Assembly: GCA_963971575.1 (NCBI GenBank)
Contig: OZ020624.1
Location: forward strand, 9,634,625 to 9,698,624
Source of the DNA: Liopterus haemorrhoidalis
Taxonomy: Eukaryota; Arthropoda; Insecta; Coleoptera; Dytiscidae
Direction: 5' to 3'
Length of the DNA: 64,000 nucleotides
Below the pieces are notes generated by a model. That model was not told the DNA's origin and did no database searches. It worked only from the letters and a program-made list of their open reading frames with translations. The position numbers were made by a program, and so were the translations under genes. Of this stretch, positions 23,451 to 35,096 are shown in pieces. Position 1 is the stretch's first letter; every line of letters starts with the position of its first letter.

Positions 23451-24477
23451 TTGATGTGAAGTGTGAATTTTCACACATTTCTGGGTTTTGCAGGTATTTA
23501 GTAACTGAATAATGATTATTTGGGATGCCATAACAAATGTTATGTCAAAATATTTTTTTATGAATTTTAATTCGAATGCCTAATACCATTATTTAAGTTT
23601 CTAAATATGTGCAGTATTTTTTTTTTTTTATATATAGCAAGATTCATTAAAATTTGGAAAACTGCGCCTATGGCTTCCATTGGTTGCTTAAATCATAAGG
23701 TTGCTGATTTCGTCAAACAGAATTAAAATATAATTTCAACACTTCCCACTGGTTATTAAATTTACGCTTTTAAAAATTAAATGCAACATTTACCAAAATA
23801 TAACTAGAATTTTGACAAAATAATTTAAACAAAATAAAAATGCAAAAAATAACAGTAAAAATAAAATTAACAGGATTCGAACTATAGTTTACAAATTAAG
23901 TTACATTATTAAGCGCACGACAAAACCAACTACGCTACTAGAGTTACTGATCTGGTGTGTTACATACGGAATTAAATATTTAACATATTTTAGTTAAAAG
24001 CACAAAAAAATGCGTTATTTTCCGAAAACATAATCTAATCAAAAATTCCTGTTGTACTATTCCGGTTCACACCAATGTACATTACTTAGAATTTTTTCAG
24101 ATTTTTAGTTTAAACTATCTGGGCAATTTTGCCAAAAATCCCCTCAAAATAATTTATTTTGCAAAACTAAAATTTTGATCGTTGATCCACGTACTAAGGG
24201 CTTTCATTTGATACCCTACTCAGAATTTAAAAAAATATATATATTTTTTTTTCGATGAGCACATATTTGTTTATATTTTTAGGGGGATATGTTTTTTAGA
24301 TGTTTTAGTATTTTTCCTATGGGCGGGTCAAAGAGTTGTATAAGCATGCCAAATTTCAACTCTCTAGGTTTAGCCGTTTAGCTACATTTTTTGCCGAACA
24401 GACAGACAGACAGACGACAAAATGACGGTATAAAGTTTTTTTGGTCATACCTACAAAATCCTAAAAAGCAATACATC
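23450..24477 (-). repeat. tRNA-module/CTGT composite repeat, copy 1
   Basis: This roughly 1-kb repeat matches the reverse complement of 55880-57190 along its length. Blocks in common include CACACATTTC (edge), GCGCCTATGGCTTCCATTGG, a tRNA-like module at 23870-23950 (minus-strand box B AGTTCGAATCC and box A TAGCGTAGTTGG), CCCTTAGTACGTGGATCAAC-like sequence, the TTGTATAAGCATGCCAAATT block and a short CAGACAGACAGACAGACG run at 24400-24416. It ends at GGTCATACCTACAAAATCC. There is no ORF. The tetranucleotide tract that exceeds 250 bp in the other copy is only about four units here. Confidence 0.7.
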
Positions 24478-24736
24478 ATAAATGTATCACCGCTCCCAGC
24501 CCGGATTTGGTCACCGTGGGAATTGCAGACCTGTCCAATATAAAGTAGTAGTACGATAGTGAAAACTACGGCTTGATGAGCCTACTATGGGATATTTATA
24601 GGCTGAAGAAGAAAATATTTCCAATATTTTTATAATAATTATCATAAAATTAGTTTACATAGATGCGTCAAACTCTGTTTACACCACTAAAGTCATCAGA
24701 TTTAGGAACATATTACAAAATTAAATATATTATACT

Positions 24737-24991
24737 TAGTGTTTCTTATTTCTCGACATTAGACTTATTTTCACGAGAATTCTCGAGAAGTCTCGAGAAA
24801 AATAATTATATAATTATTAGAATATACATCTTTTTTTAATGTTGAAAATATTGCAGAGGATAAAAACATGTTAAAATTATAATCACCTTTAAAGTACTAA
24901 AGTAAAGGCGTCGAGCTAATTTTACATTTCTCGAGAAATGAAAAATGAGAATTAAAGCTTTTTCTCGAGAAATTCTCGAGAAGAATCACTA
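24737..24991. mobile_element. hAT MITE with TTCTCGAGAA repeats
   Basis: The termini TAGTGTTTCTTATTTCTCG and, reversed, TAGTGATTCTTCTCGAGAA are flanked by identical octamers ATTATACT (24729-24736 and 24992-24999). The palindrome TTCTCGAGAA and close variants occur five or more times near the ends, a likely transposase-binding repeat. At 255 bp it has no coding capacity. The perfect duplication suggests a fairly recent insertion. Confidence 0.85.
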
Positions 24992-24999
24992 ATTATACT

Positions 25000-26105
25000 C
25001 TTAATCAATATATAGAAAATATCAGGATCAAACCTAAAAAAAAATATTCATTATTGATTTTGCATTGGACACTGCTTTAATCTTATATCGGCATTTTCTT
25101 TATTAAGACATTTGCATCTGCTTACATTTGTATTGTGCATTTAACATTAACTTAAAACAAACATAAATTAGTTAAGATATTTTTAAAGAGTTTCTACACC
25201 TGCACTTAGCAGAACAGTTATCTTACTTAACTTAAATATAATAATTTGGTATTAATTCATTTTGTTGCAATACATTTCCTGATGTTTCAGCTGCCCACAA
25301 TTAAACAAAGCTAACTTGAACAATTTGCCCCAGTTTTACATTAATTTATATCTTCAATTATTGCTAGTTTTAATGAAGTTTCTACAACCGGATATCGTAC
25401 ATAGTAAAATTCAATTTTAAACTGATTTTAATTTGCTCAGTTACACATGCTGCGATCAGGTGTTCTGTTGTGTTCAGATAAGTATTTTATTATTTTATTA
25501 ATATTGATTTATCTTTCCGTGTAGTGAACGTATATCATTCTCGTTCGTATATTTGATGAGGTGACTCATACATGCGTGTAAGAACGAGTTATTAATTCAT
25601 TTTTTTATGAATTATTTTTAGGTTAGGTTAACTTTCTTCGTTATATAAAGGGAAAACTGTTTTTAATTGAAAACTTGTAATTTGTTGAGCGAAAAAGCCG
25701 AAATGTATAATTTTGCACTTTCCAATGCATTGGAGTAGGTTTTCGGTACATTGTATTTTTTGTAAATACCGGATATAATCTAATCCAAAATACTTGAGAT
25801 CAAAAATTCATCGTATTTTGGAATACTTAGCATGACCCTAAAATATGATTATCATGGATAATAATAGTCCGATCTCTCACCCCTTGTGCCGACAGTTAAC
25901 ACAATTCCTTTACGCCAGATCTTCGAGTTAAGACGATATTTGATTAATTCTTAAAATTAACAGAAAAAGGAAATATCAATGATCTCAAATATACAAGGTG
26001 GTTGGAGTTATATTACCCAAAACACAACTACTTTATTATTGACGATAGGGTATAACGTTAAATTTGAAAGTTGCTTCATCACTGCTGTACTATATGATCT
26101 ACTAG
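25000..26105. other. Non-coding stretch
   Basis: No gene or repeat boundary is recognised in this AT-rich tract. Confidence 0.3.
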
Positions 26106-26108
26106 CAG

Positions 26109-26137
26109 ACCCGTTGCCAACAACGTTGGCAAACGGA
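26109..26137. repeat. Short hairpin CCGTTGCCAAC...GTTGGCAAACGG
   Basis: An inverted repeat follows CTACTAGCAGAC. Comparable GACCCG-hairpin blocks are often seen at ends of repeats in insect DNA, but I cannot name this one. It lies about 75 bp before the tandem array. Confidence 0.4.
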
Positions 26138-26212
26138 TATCGAATAAAAATATAAGCAGGAATCAATTATTAAAATTTGCATGATTCTGCGTATATTAAC
26201 AAAACAAAAACG

Positions 26213-26640
26213 TTTCTTGATTATACCTAGGACATCCTAAAAAGCTGCTTAATGCGTGTCATTTAAAATTTAATATCATGCCGGGTACGGCCCGCGGGCC
26301 ATATGCTGGACATCAATGGTATAGCTGTTTCTGATTATACCTAGGAAATCCTAAAAAGCCGCTCAATGCGTGTCGTTTAAAAATTAGTATCGGACAGGAT
26401 ACGTCCCGCTGGCCATATGCTGGACATGAATGGTATAGTTGTTTCTGATTATACCTAGGAAATCCTAAAAAGCTGATTAATGCGTGTCGTTTAAAAATTA
26501 ATATCGGGCCGGGTACTGCCCGTGGGCCATATGCTGGACCTCAATGGTATAGCTGTTTCTGATTATATCTACGAAATCTTAAAAATCCGCTCAATGCGTG
26601 TCGTTTAAAAATAAGTATCGGGCCAGACACGGCCCGCGGG
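26213..26640. repeat. Tandem array, 114-bp unit, about 3.75 copies
   Basis: Units start at 26213, 26328, 26442 and 26556, each beginning TTTCTGATTATACCTAGGAA-like sequence. They continue through TGCGTGTCGTTTAAAAATTA to a GC-rich palindromic block CGGGCCGGGTACGGCCCGCG and GGCCATATGCTGGACATCAA. The last block, reverse-complemented, resembles a common hAT terminus (CAGNGNTGTCCAACATAC followed by GGCCCGCGGGCC), so the unit probably contains a captured transposon end. The last copy is truncated at CCCGCGGG. Confidence 0.8.
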
Positions 26641-27879
26641 CATAACGTTAATTGACACAACATTCTTTAATTATGCCAAGGTATATACTAACTGGAGAGC
26701 TAAGAGCTATGTATATTCTCGCTAAGGTTTAACACATAGTGAAGCAGAGAGCAAAGCAACGATGAAAGCGGAGAGCAAAGCGAAATTAAATAAATGAATT
26801 CCTGTTAACACGCGCATAGTGGAGCGTAGTGCAGCGAGGTTATATCGTTGTTATAGTCGAGCAAAGCGACACGTTTAAACAATTTTGATTTCTCTGCCAT
26901 CATCGTTGCTAAAATAGTTGTTTAAAATGGATATTGAGGCATTTACAAGTAGTTCTCATTTATAAGAGGTATTTATAGTAGGTTCCGATTATTCCGACTT
27001 ATTTTTAAATGCAATTTTTGTATCCTTTTGTATATTTCCTTATATTTTTACATAAGCAGGAAGTAGAATGTATTTCTCGTGCCACAGGGTGGTCCTTCTA
27101 ACCTCCAAATATGCTAATAGCGAGAGCAAACTATGTTATACTCAAAGTACAACTCTTTCAATAACTAATTCCTAATCAACTGAACTATATATGTTAACAG
27201 TGCATGTACTAATGTGCTAAGTAAACCATTACACGAATATTTATCTCTAAACATTGTGCGTAAACAACCACCCGTAGTTTAATGATATTTAGTTTAACTC
27301 TAAGGTTATTTTATAAATTCAGTATTGGGAAAGTGGTTTTCTAGTTGATACCACCCGTTGCGTAGATAATTATTGTCGCCTTATTCAGTATTTTTAGTAG
27401 CTACTTAGTAGTCGATTAGTAATGGTGAGTTTGATTTTATTGCGAGTTGTAAATTTCACAACAAAGTTGCTGATTATTTTATTTATTAACTATGATTCAT
27501 GTTTTGTTTATCTTATTAAATGACATAAATATAATCTAAATATTGAACACAAGACTATTGACAGTTATTGGATACTTAACTATTTACACAAAGTGGATTT
27601 AGTGTTCATTTATTTTATATTATAGTACGTCTAATAATAGTATAGGGTTGTATAAGAATCTTATTCCACATCACGTGACATCCTTTGTATTTCATCGTAT
27701 CTGCCTCACATTTCCTATGTAATACTTGCCTTTAATTCCAATGCTAAAAGGACCTCGTTCGTTTGGCTTTCCCATTTCCATTAATTTAGATGGAACCGAA
27801 AATTTGGTGTAGAACTTTGATTTCAAAGATAATTATGATGTCATTACCGTGCTATTAACAGGATCGATAAAACACTAAA

Positions 27880-28440
27880 AGAATCATAGTGATGTTAATG
27901 AAAACACTACAGATGCAGCTGCAAAAGCCGCCTCTCATAGACCTATGATTGATGTGAGTTTCATTTTTCCAGATGACGCAAATAGTCATCTGAAACACCT
28001 GGTTTTAGACATGTGGCAACATGAGTGGAGCCGCACACAGAACGTTAAGTTGCGACAGATTAAGGGAGACGTGGAACCATGGGGTTCTTCCTGCAGGATT
28101 AACCGCAGGGTGGAAACTGCCATCACACCCCTCCGTATAGGTCACTGTTGGTGGACCCATGGACACCTCCTTCGAGGTAAAGAGTCCGCTATATGTGAGA
28201 CGTGTAACACAGATTTGTCTGTGTTACACATTTTAACTGAATGTGTACAGTTCGAGGATGTCAGGGAGAGGTTAGGCCTGTGCTATGACCTGTCAGTTGC
28301 TTTAGGTGACGATAGGGTACTCGTAGACAGGCTGATACTCTTCCTGAGAGAATCGAACTTATTGTTTTATGTGTGAAGTCTTGTACCTTATTTTAATGTG
28401 TTTCTAGTTATTGACTGTGATATTCGGTATGTGATGATGG
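27880..28440 (+). pseudogene. 5'-truncated non-LTR retrotransposon C-terminus, copy 2
   Basis: An open frame runs through 27885-28376 and ends in a stop. It contains the RNase H tail DAAAKAASHRPMIDVS, then a LINE C-terminal region with PLRIGHCWWTHGHLLRG and the zinc-binding-like CETCNTDLSVLHILTEC (C-x2-C-x7-H-x4-C), finishing ESNLLFYV. The 3' untranslated region continues to about 28440. It is homologous to 5587-6117 and keeps all four metal ligands lost or altered there. The upstream part of RNase H and the whole RT are missing. The lineage is one of the RNase H-bearing clades (I/R1/Jockey group), and I do not assign it further. Confidence 0.8.
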
Positions 28441-28444
28441 TAAT

Positions 28445-29090
28445 TGGCCCCTTTACAGCCTCTTTGTATATGCATATTTGTAATTTTACTATAAATGTAG
28501 TAAAATTGCATACTAAACTTGTTTTCTGATGATAACAAAAATTATCTAGCAACGATCTGACAGAAAAAAACCCATTTATATTGAAATTACCGTTCTCTCA
28601 AGTCAACCTAATAAAAAAATCACCAAAGATCATTCTTTGAAATAACAGTTTATGTCATTACAATAGCATTTTTCTGATGTTTGAAAAACAACTTGGAAAC
28701 AAATGATACATCATTCCTGTACTTCTCTCCTTCGCACGATCGTCTCAATTCTTATTGAGTAATGAACGCTATCTGTTTCACGAGTTCTCAGTCCTTCCTG
28801 TAAACGAACGAACCACACGAACAACACAAACGGTAAATAGTGATACTATGTTTGAGTAATGTCATCGTTAACTGAAACAGAATAGATGGAGGCGTTTAAC
28901 TATAGTAACGTAATTCAGAACGAACATTCTTAAACGTTTTCCGCATTCAAAAAATTTATTTAAGTGTGAATTTTTACACATTTTAGGATTTTGTAGGAAT
29001 AGAACATTTTTTGCCAGAAGAACCAAAATCGAAAGAAAACTTTTTTTTCAAATGACTTTCATTTCATGATTTCTTTTGATTCAATCCTGT
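28445..29090. other. Non-coding stretch
   Basis: Nothing is called except a short TGTGAATTTTTACACATTTTAGG block near 28965-28990 that resembles an edge of the composite repeat at 23450. Confidence 0.3.
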
Positions 29091-29099
29091 TATCTAAGT

Positions 29100-29293
29100 C
29101 AGTGATTCTCAACCACTGTGCCGCGGCACTTTTGTGTGCCGCGAAATTCTTGAAGAGTGCCGCCAAATTTTAGAAATGCATACAATAAAAAAAATTTGTA
29201 TATACTTTTATACAGCAATTTATTAGTTAGTGTGCCGCCAAATTTTGAAATTGTTAAAAGTGTACCGCGACAAAAAAAGGTTGAGAATCACTG
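29100..29293. mobile_element. hAT MITE, 194 bp, perfect 8-bp duplication
   Basis: The perfect inverted termini CAGTGATTCTCAACC...GGTTGAGAATCACTG are flanked by ATCTAAGT on both sides (29092-29099 and 29294-29301). Inside are further inverted GTGCCGC(C/G)AAATTTT blocks. CAGNGATTCTCAACC is a widespread hAT terminus. There is no ORF. Confidence 0.9.
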
Positions 29294-29439
29294 ATCTAAG
29301 TACTAAGATCGTCAATATATTGCATTACCCAACATAAATACAGAAAATATTTTTTTCAAAAATACAAAATATTAAAAAAAAATTTTATTTAAACTTGATT
29401 TTTTTTTACATTTTAATTTTTTTCACATTTTTAAACCAA

Positions 29440-29830
29440 TTTCTCAAGTTGCAGGTTATGGGACAACATTTTTGACTAAAAACTTTTCAATAGAGAAAAA
29501 TCTATTCTACTCTGGTTAATCAATGTGCATTACTTCAAATTTTTTAGATTTTTAGAGCTATCCTTTGGGGTTATAAAGTGAAACAAATTTCTAGCACATT
29601 TTTGGCAAAAATCGCGACAAAAACAAAATAACATCGAACGATGTGTTTTTTTCAAAACATCAGCATATTTATCCCGAATATTTTTCCTATATTCTGGTCA
29701 AGAAACTGTGTATGCATGCCAAATTTCAACTCTGTAGAAACAAGCGTTTGGCTACAAAATCTTTCGTACTAACATACACATGAGTTATACCTTCGAAATA
29801 CTAAAAATAATAAATATCTAAAAATATTAA
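29440..29830 (-). repeat. Third, diverged fragment of the tRNA-module/CTGT repeat
   Basis: Blocks AATGTGCATTACTTCAAATT, TTTGGCAAAAATCGCGAC and TGTATGCATGCCAAATTTCA correspond in order to 24070-24370. The tRNA-like module and the CTGT tract are absent. The end CCTTCGAAATACTAAAAATA matches the family's terminal block loosely. Confidence 0.55.
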
Positions 29831-29837
29831 AACGCCG

Positions 29838-30555
29838 TTTATAATAGGTCCATAACATAAACGAATCGCATATGCATAAGGCGAATCAATGGTGTATCAC
29901 GATTCTGCTTATGGCATGAATATCTGTTTGTACTAAACAGAAAATATACTCCATTGATACATCTTCCTGCTTATGCCATGCACTTGTTCAATGAATCTAT
30001 TATAAATGAGGCTTAAGACTTATGGTGTTATTCTGAACAGTGAAATTTGTTCACATTAACAGAGCAATAAATTTCCAAGGTCGCCCCATGTTATAAAAAT
30101 TTAATTCTGGAAATTGTTTGTTAACATCTGCCGCTATGGGTTAACATTTTTGCTGTTACACTAAAGCTTGGTATTTAAAAGATCCACAACATGACTCCAT
30201 AACGCAATGAATGATATTCGTTATTCTGTTATTTCTGGACGAATATTTGTTTATATAATTGCGTTGTTTTGTATATTTATAATATACAAAACAACGCAAG
30301 ACCTGCATTGTGTTATGAAGCCATACAATGCGTTTTCGTTATGAATCTATTATAAACCAGGCTTAAAGACTCTTTTATAATAGATCCATAACATAAACGC
30401 ATTGCTTATGTATAAAGGCGTATCAATGGAGTATCACTATTCTGCTTGTATTACTAACATCATTTTATAATAAACAGACAATTTACTCCATTTACTCCAT
30501 TCCTATATGCTTATGCCATGCGCTTGTGCTATGGATCAATTGTAAACCAGGCTTA
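29838..30555. repeat. Cluster of three TTTATAATAG(A/G)TCCATAAC MITE copies
   Basis: Copies at about 29838-30015, 30165-30360 and 30372-30555 begin or end with TTTATAATAG-TCCATAAC and its complement GTTATG-ATCTATTATAAA. They carry opposed GCTTATGCCATG and CATAAGC motifs and ACTCCATTGATA-type blocks. The middle copy contains a perfect palindrome at 30261-30297 (17-bp arms starting GCGTTGTTTTGTATATT). A further copy lies at 42955-43115. The target duplications are unclear because copies abut one another. Confidence 0.55.
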
Positions 30556-30654
30556 ACACTCGGCCAACCATCAGATTTATGACTCGATGTTATTTATATC
30601 GATGTTAAATTAACAGCTGTGTTCAGAATAACATAATTAAATATCACTGTAGTG

Positions 30655-31058
30655 TAGGGTGAACATTTTCTTAAGAAGGCAATGCGGGACGGAGCAAAAA
30701 AAAAAGGTCCTCATCTCCCAAAATCCCAGTGAAGAGCAAAAAAAAAGGTCTTCACCTCCCAAATCCAAGTGAAGAGCAAAAAAAAGGTCCTCATCTCCCT
30801 AAATCTAAGAGAAGAGCAAAAAAAGGTCTTCACCTCCCAAATCCAAGTGAAGAGCAAAAAAAAAGGTCCTCATCTCCCTAAATCTAAGTGAAGAGCAAAA
30901 AAAAAGGTCTTCACCTCCCAAATCCAAGTGAAAAGCAAAAAAAAGGTCCTCACCTCCCAAATCCAAAATGCGGGACAAAATGTTAAAATGCGGGACTTTT
31001 GCGGGACGCGTCTTAATGCGGGACAAAATGTTAAAATGCGGGACGAATGGTCACACTA
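30655..31058. mobile_element. hAT MITE carrying a ~37-bp minisatellite (VNTR)
   Basis: The ends TAGGGTGAACATT and, reversed, TAGTGTGACCATT are flanked by CTGTAGTG (30647-30654) and CTGCAGTG (31059-31066), 7 of 8 identical. The interior is a tandem of about seven or eight units of the pattern AAGAGCAAAAAAAAGGTCCT followed by CACCTCCCAAATCCAAGTG, between AATGCGGGAC blocks. The open minus-strand frame through the array (repeating DLGGEDLFF) is a by-product of the repeat. It is the inverted sister of 53119-53505. Confidence 0.85.
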
Positions 31059-31069
31059 CTGCAGTGTCT

Positions 31070-31840
31070 AAATTTTATCTTCTAAAATGATTTAACGCCC
31101 GTTTTAGTATTCAACTGTTAATTTAAATAATGCAAGTCGAGTTTTCTTTGTAACAGTTGGACGGTCACTAGGCACTAATGCATATTCAACATATTCTAAG
31201 GTAGTTAGTAAAACACTATTCTATTAACGCCTATACTAACGACGTATATCGTTTAATTATAATTAACTATTTTTTTCTTTCATTTTCATTTTATAAATGA
31301 AATCTGTTTCATCAGTAATAAATTGATCTCTATTTTGCGATCACGAAACATTCTTTCATGGTGAGTTTTGGTAGGAAGACATTTTTAAAACTAATCGTAT
31401 TTTTTCTAAGCATCATTTGTTAGGTTAGCGGTACATGTTACGTAATATGTCGAACAAGTCTATACTAGTTTTAAATTGAAAATGTTCTGTGAATTTAAGG
31501 CGATTTATGTTGCTTTCTTAGATATTTTTGTTGAGAAATATTTTGTTTGGAATAAAAATATTTGATTGGAGATCAGGGTGTGACAAGATTAATTGAGAAA
31601 TCGATGGTTTTTGGATGTATTGATTTATATTTAAATCATAGTTTTCAGTTCACATTTGAATAGAGAAACACGCACTTCGCTCATCTACATACTTAATCAC
31701 ATGAATTCATCAATAACATGATTTTCAGATCCGTTATCTCACGTGTTCATATTTTAAAATGTGTCTAAAATGCGATTTTTTCGTGTGAAAATTTTTAACT
31801 ATATCGCGCTTCAAAATAAAATTGAATAATGAAATACAAA
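31070..31840. other. Non-coding stretch
   Basis: No feature is supported here. Confidence 0.3.
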
Positions 31841-31848
31841 CTGTACAC

Positions 31849-33160
31849 CAGGGGTCCCCAAGTATATTAGGGTTGTACATCGAAGGCAAAACATCGATGT
31901 CTAACATCGATGTTAACATCGGCGCTTACTATCGATGTTGAAAAAACATCGAAGGAAAAACATCGATGTATCGGAAACATCGATGTTTTATTAATATAAA
32001 AAAAGCTATTTATTTATATTATATAGGTTTTATTTAATAATGTAAAGATAAAATACGAAAAAATTAACACATAATACACAAAAAGCATTTATTAGATTTT
32101 GAAATAGAAATATTCCTTTTTAATAGTAATTAATTTCACATTAATATTATTATACCCAATATAATAATCCTAATTTGTACCTACAGTCTATTCCAAACGA
32201 TTAGGCAGAACTAACCACAATTTTCATTTTTGTAATTTGTCAAAAGCTTCAATCAATCGGTAAAAGTAACTAGAATTATAAATCTAGTTCCGCCTAAACT
32301 AAACCTTACTATTTTTACATTTCTAAAATGAAATATTGGATTTTATTACAATACTAATATAGTAATCTTAATGTTAATTTTACATTATTTAACATAAAAA
32401 TAACACTGTCATACACAATTATTTTTATACTTTTTTAAGTTGAAATAAAGTCTGTTCCTTTGGTTTAGGCGGAGCTAGATTTTCAATTCTAGTTACTTTT
32501 ACCGATTAATTGAAGCTTTTGATCATTTTGTTCAGGAAAAGCCAACTTCAATATATAAAAAAATAGCTAATGACAACTTACAAAAATCCAGGGATTGGAG
32601 GAATAACAACTGGGAAAGTGTCAACAAGACTCAAAAAGAAAAAGTGTGTTGGCGTCGTTGGTCGTTCGCATTGTTAGCAAAAATCGAAAATTCGCAAAAA
32701 TTTCTTCTTATTTTTTCGTATTCTGCTAACTGCTAAGAAGTATAAAAACTAACACTATTAGTATTGTTATATCACAATAGATGGCGCTTATATTTTGTGT
32801 ACTAATTTTAATAAAAATTAATTTTTTAAGATTCCAGCGCCTCTAGCGGTAGTTTGTGAATTTCAAAGTTTAAACATCGACATCGGTAGTAGACATCGAT
32901 GTTTTATCGATACTATCGCCAGCTGACCATCGATGGTAAAAACATCGATGTTTTGAAAACAAACAGATGTTTCCGATACATCGATGTTTTTTTCCCATCC
33001 CTAGTCGATATCGACCCCCGGGGGCCGATTCTGGCTCGGGGGTCAATTGGGGGTCTATGGAAAAAAGTTAAAAATTACTAGTATAATTAACTGTGTATCT
33101 ACACAGTGGTTGAGGATGGTTTTAGTCATGTTAATTCCATCCTGACATATATGCTAATGG
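31849..33160. mobile_element. hAT element remnant split by a nested insertion
   Basis: The terminus CAGGGGTCCCCAA at 31849 is that of the hAT copy at 48351. The sequence is interrupted at 31868 and resumes at 33004 with GGGGCCGATTCTGGCTCGGG and GAAAAAAGTTAAAAATTACT, matching 48390-48440. A further block GGTTTTAGTCATGTTAATTC (about 33118) corresponds to the transposase C-terminal coding segment at 48870. It is therefore internally deleted, and I could not find its right end. Confidence 0.65.
31868..33003. mobile_element. CATCGATG hAT-like element, copy 2, nested
   Basis: The ends TAGGGTTGTACATCGA and, reversed, TAGGGATGGGAAAAAA match copy 1 (3440-4706), with ACATCGATGT palindromes at both ends. 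It is inserted in the hAT remnant at 31849. The flanking octamers AAGTATAT and GTCGATAT agree at only 4 of 8. Compared with copy 1 it has two extra inserts, at about 32184-32303 and 32450-32545. These are inverted relatives of each other, sharing CAAAAGCTTCAAT(C/T)AATCGG and GTAACTAGAATT blocks. Confidence 0.7.
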
Positions 33161-34190
33161 AATATTCATATATGGACAGAACATTATAACATAATTTTTC
33201 CAAATATTATTTGGGTTATATCGTTATATTCGTATTATAATCCCCCCCCCCCCTCCATCAATCACCATAATTCAAATAAATAAAAATGCAAAAATATTAA
33301 CTCAATGCTTGGATTATTTGTACAAGTGAAGTTACTAGTCAGACCGACTGAAAATACCCAAGAGAAAAACAGACATAGAAAGAGACAACGAGTTAAAATA
33401 AAAATGGATTGTAAAAATCGGCTGTTAAGTAATAAGTGGAAGAAAACTGCTTTATCAGTGTTTAAAATGATGTCAGATGGTCAGCAGATAAATCTAATCA
33501 CTATCCTTTTGTATCCGCGGTGCAACCAAATAAGATGTGCATATCTTAACCTTAGAGATCGCGAGTTCTACTAACCGTTATTATTTATAAATAATTCATT
33601 GTCTCCCAACAATTCCCACATAGACTTTTCCAATCTTCAATACATTCTATTACCACAATAACAAAGTTACCAATAAAATGTCTTGGTGAAGGTGTTACAA
33701 CATTTTATCAATAACTTCATCTGAGGCACAACAACAGAACACAAGAAGCGTGCTGCATCCATCAAAGTGTTCCAACATCTGTCCAGCGGGGTGGTGGAGA
33801 GGTAGGGACGTGCAGGAAGGCCGCGGAAGGTGCATAACCAGGATGACTTGCAAACATCACCAGATCACGATTTTACGTCATTGCATTTCATTCATTATTT
33901 AAAAGTGCACCATATGAATTTATAGTAAGGTACACTTGCATTCTTTCACAGCTGCCATTACACTCTTGCATTATAAAATTTAAAGAACTGTTAACCATTG
34001 CAACACAATGATTTGAAAAATAAAAATATTAGGAATTCAATATAAATATTCCAATATATAATACAAGAATTTTCAATCACTCTTGTCTGCTGATGATCAA
34101 GTGTTATTTACACTAGAAGAAAGCATTATGCTTAGTGAATTAAAAGAGGTATACGAAAATTTAAACATAAAAATATTAATGCAATTTAAA
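33161..34190. other. Non-coding stretch with a C homopolymer
   Basis: A run of about a dozen C residues lies at 33242-33254. A 33305-33574 frame (89 codons, basic in the middle) has no recognisable motif. The 33720-33850 segment is less AT-rich than its surroundings but not identifiable. Confidence 0.3.
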
Positions 34191-34229
34191 ATTTTTATTT
34201 TTCATAAAAAAAAAAATACATAATATCAA

Positions 34230-34979
34230 AGTGATAATTAATGCGATATTTGACAATGAAAATTCGCGGCCAATTCGTTGTAATGTGGGACATAAGGAGA
34301 ATTTCCAGTTCTCAGGCATTGGTCGAAATGAGCGTCAGTGAGGCCTGTTCGGTATTTTGATTTTAAGTATTTCATATTAGAAAACATACATTTACAAGCA
34401 TATGCCGACGCGCAGACAGACTTCAATTTTAGAGCACATTTTCTCAACAATGGGAGCTATTCCCATTCACCAAGTTCCAGAATTTTTCTTCGTTACGATG
34501 TGATTTTAATTCAATGTCATTTGTTTTATTTATAACTTCCAATTCTAAGTCCTCCTTATTGAAAATACTGAAATATATTGCGATTTTATTAGTCACATCA
34601 TCCTCTCTTTCAGAAAAAGAACTAATAAAAATATTAAAAATGCCTTCAATTCGTAGAAGTCTTCAAATCTGGTATTAAATTCTTCCAATAATGTATCAAA
34701 ATGGCAAATTGATGGGTGGTAGCATTTCCATCGCAATAATTTTCTATTACCATTTTTATTATGGCTTTCTTTCATATTGGATCTATATTGGGAATAGTTT
34801 TAAAATTTAGTTTTACAATAAAATTTAATTAATATTAAATTATATTTATTTATAAAACTATAACACTTCTAGTCTTCTTGACAGTACTTTTATTACTAAA
34901 AGCGGCCCGGAAATAGAATTTCGCATGGTTAGACGGACACTTAGAAATTGCTTCGCGGGCACCGCGTTGCTGACCCCTG
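34230..34979 (-). pseudogene. hAT transposase remnant, C-terminal dimerisation region
   Basis: On the minus strand, 34775-34593 encodes CHFDTLLEEFNTRFEDFYEL. Then 34450-34238 encodes a segment with ASAYACKCMFSNMKYLKSKY and RTGLTDAHFDQCL, the conserved hAT C-terminal dimerisation motif (usually SAxxCESxFSxMKxIKxxxR, LTDEHL). The frames differ, with gaps between them. At 34979 the sequence ends, read on the minus strand, CAGGGGTCAGCAACGCGG, a hAT-style terminus. So this is the 5'-most end plus the 3' coding part of a heavily deleted autonomous element. The catalytic DDE core is not visible and the other terminus was not found. Confidence 0.75.
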
Positions 34980-35096
34980 CTGTAGATGATTAGATTATAA
35001 TAGGAAAAAGGGCAACTCGAGCATTAAAAGCATTGAGTAAAAAAATAACAAAAAACAAAAATAAATAAATGACATATCTACCACCTTAGTATTATT

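Noticed and set aside
26213..26640. CRISPR-like array
   Set aside because: There are four 114-bp head-to-tail units with no alternating spacers, in an insect-type genome. It is a simple tandem repeat.
30805..31026. ORF with repeated DLGGEDLFF
   Set aside because: It is a by-product of the minisatellite in the hAT MITE. The frame breaks wherever the A-run length changes.
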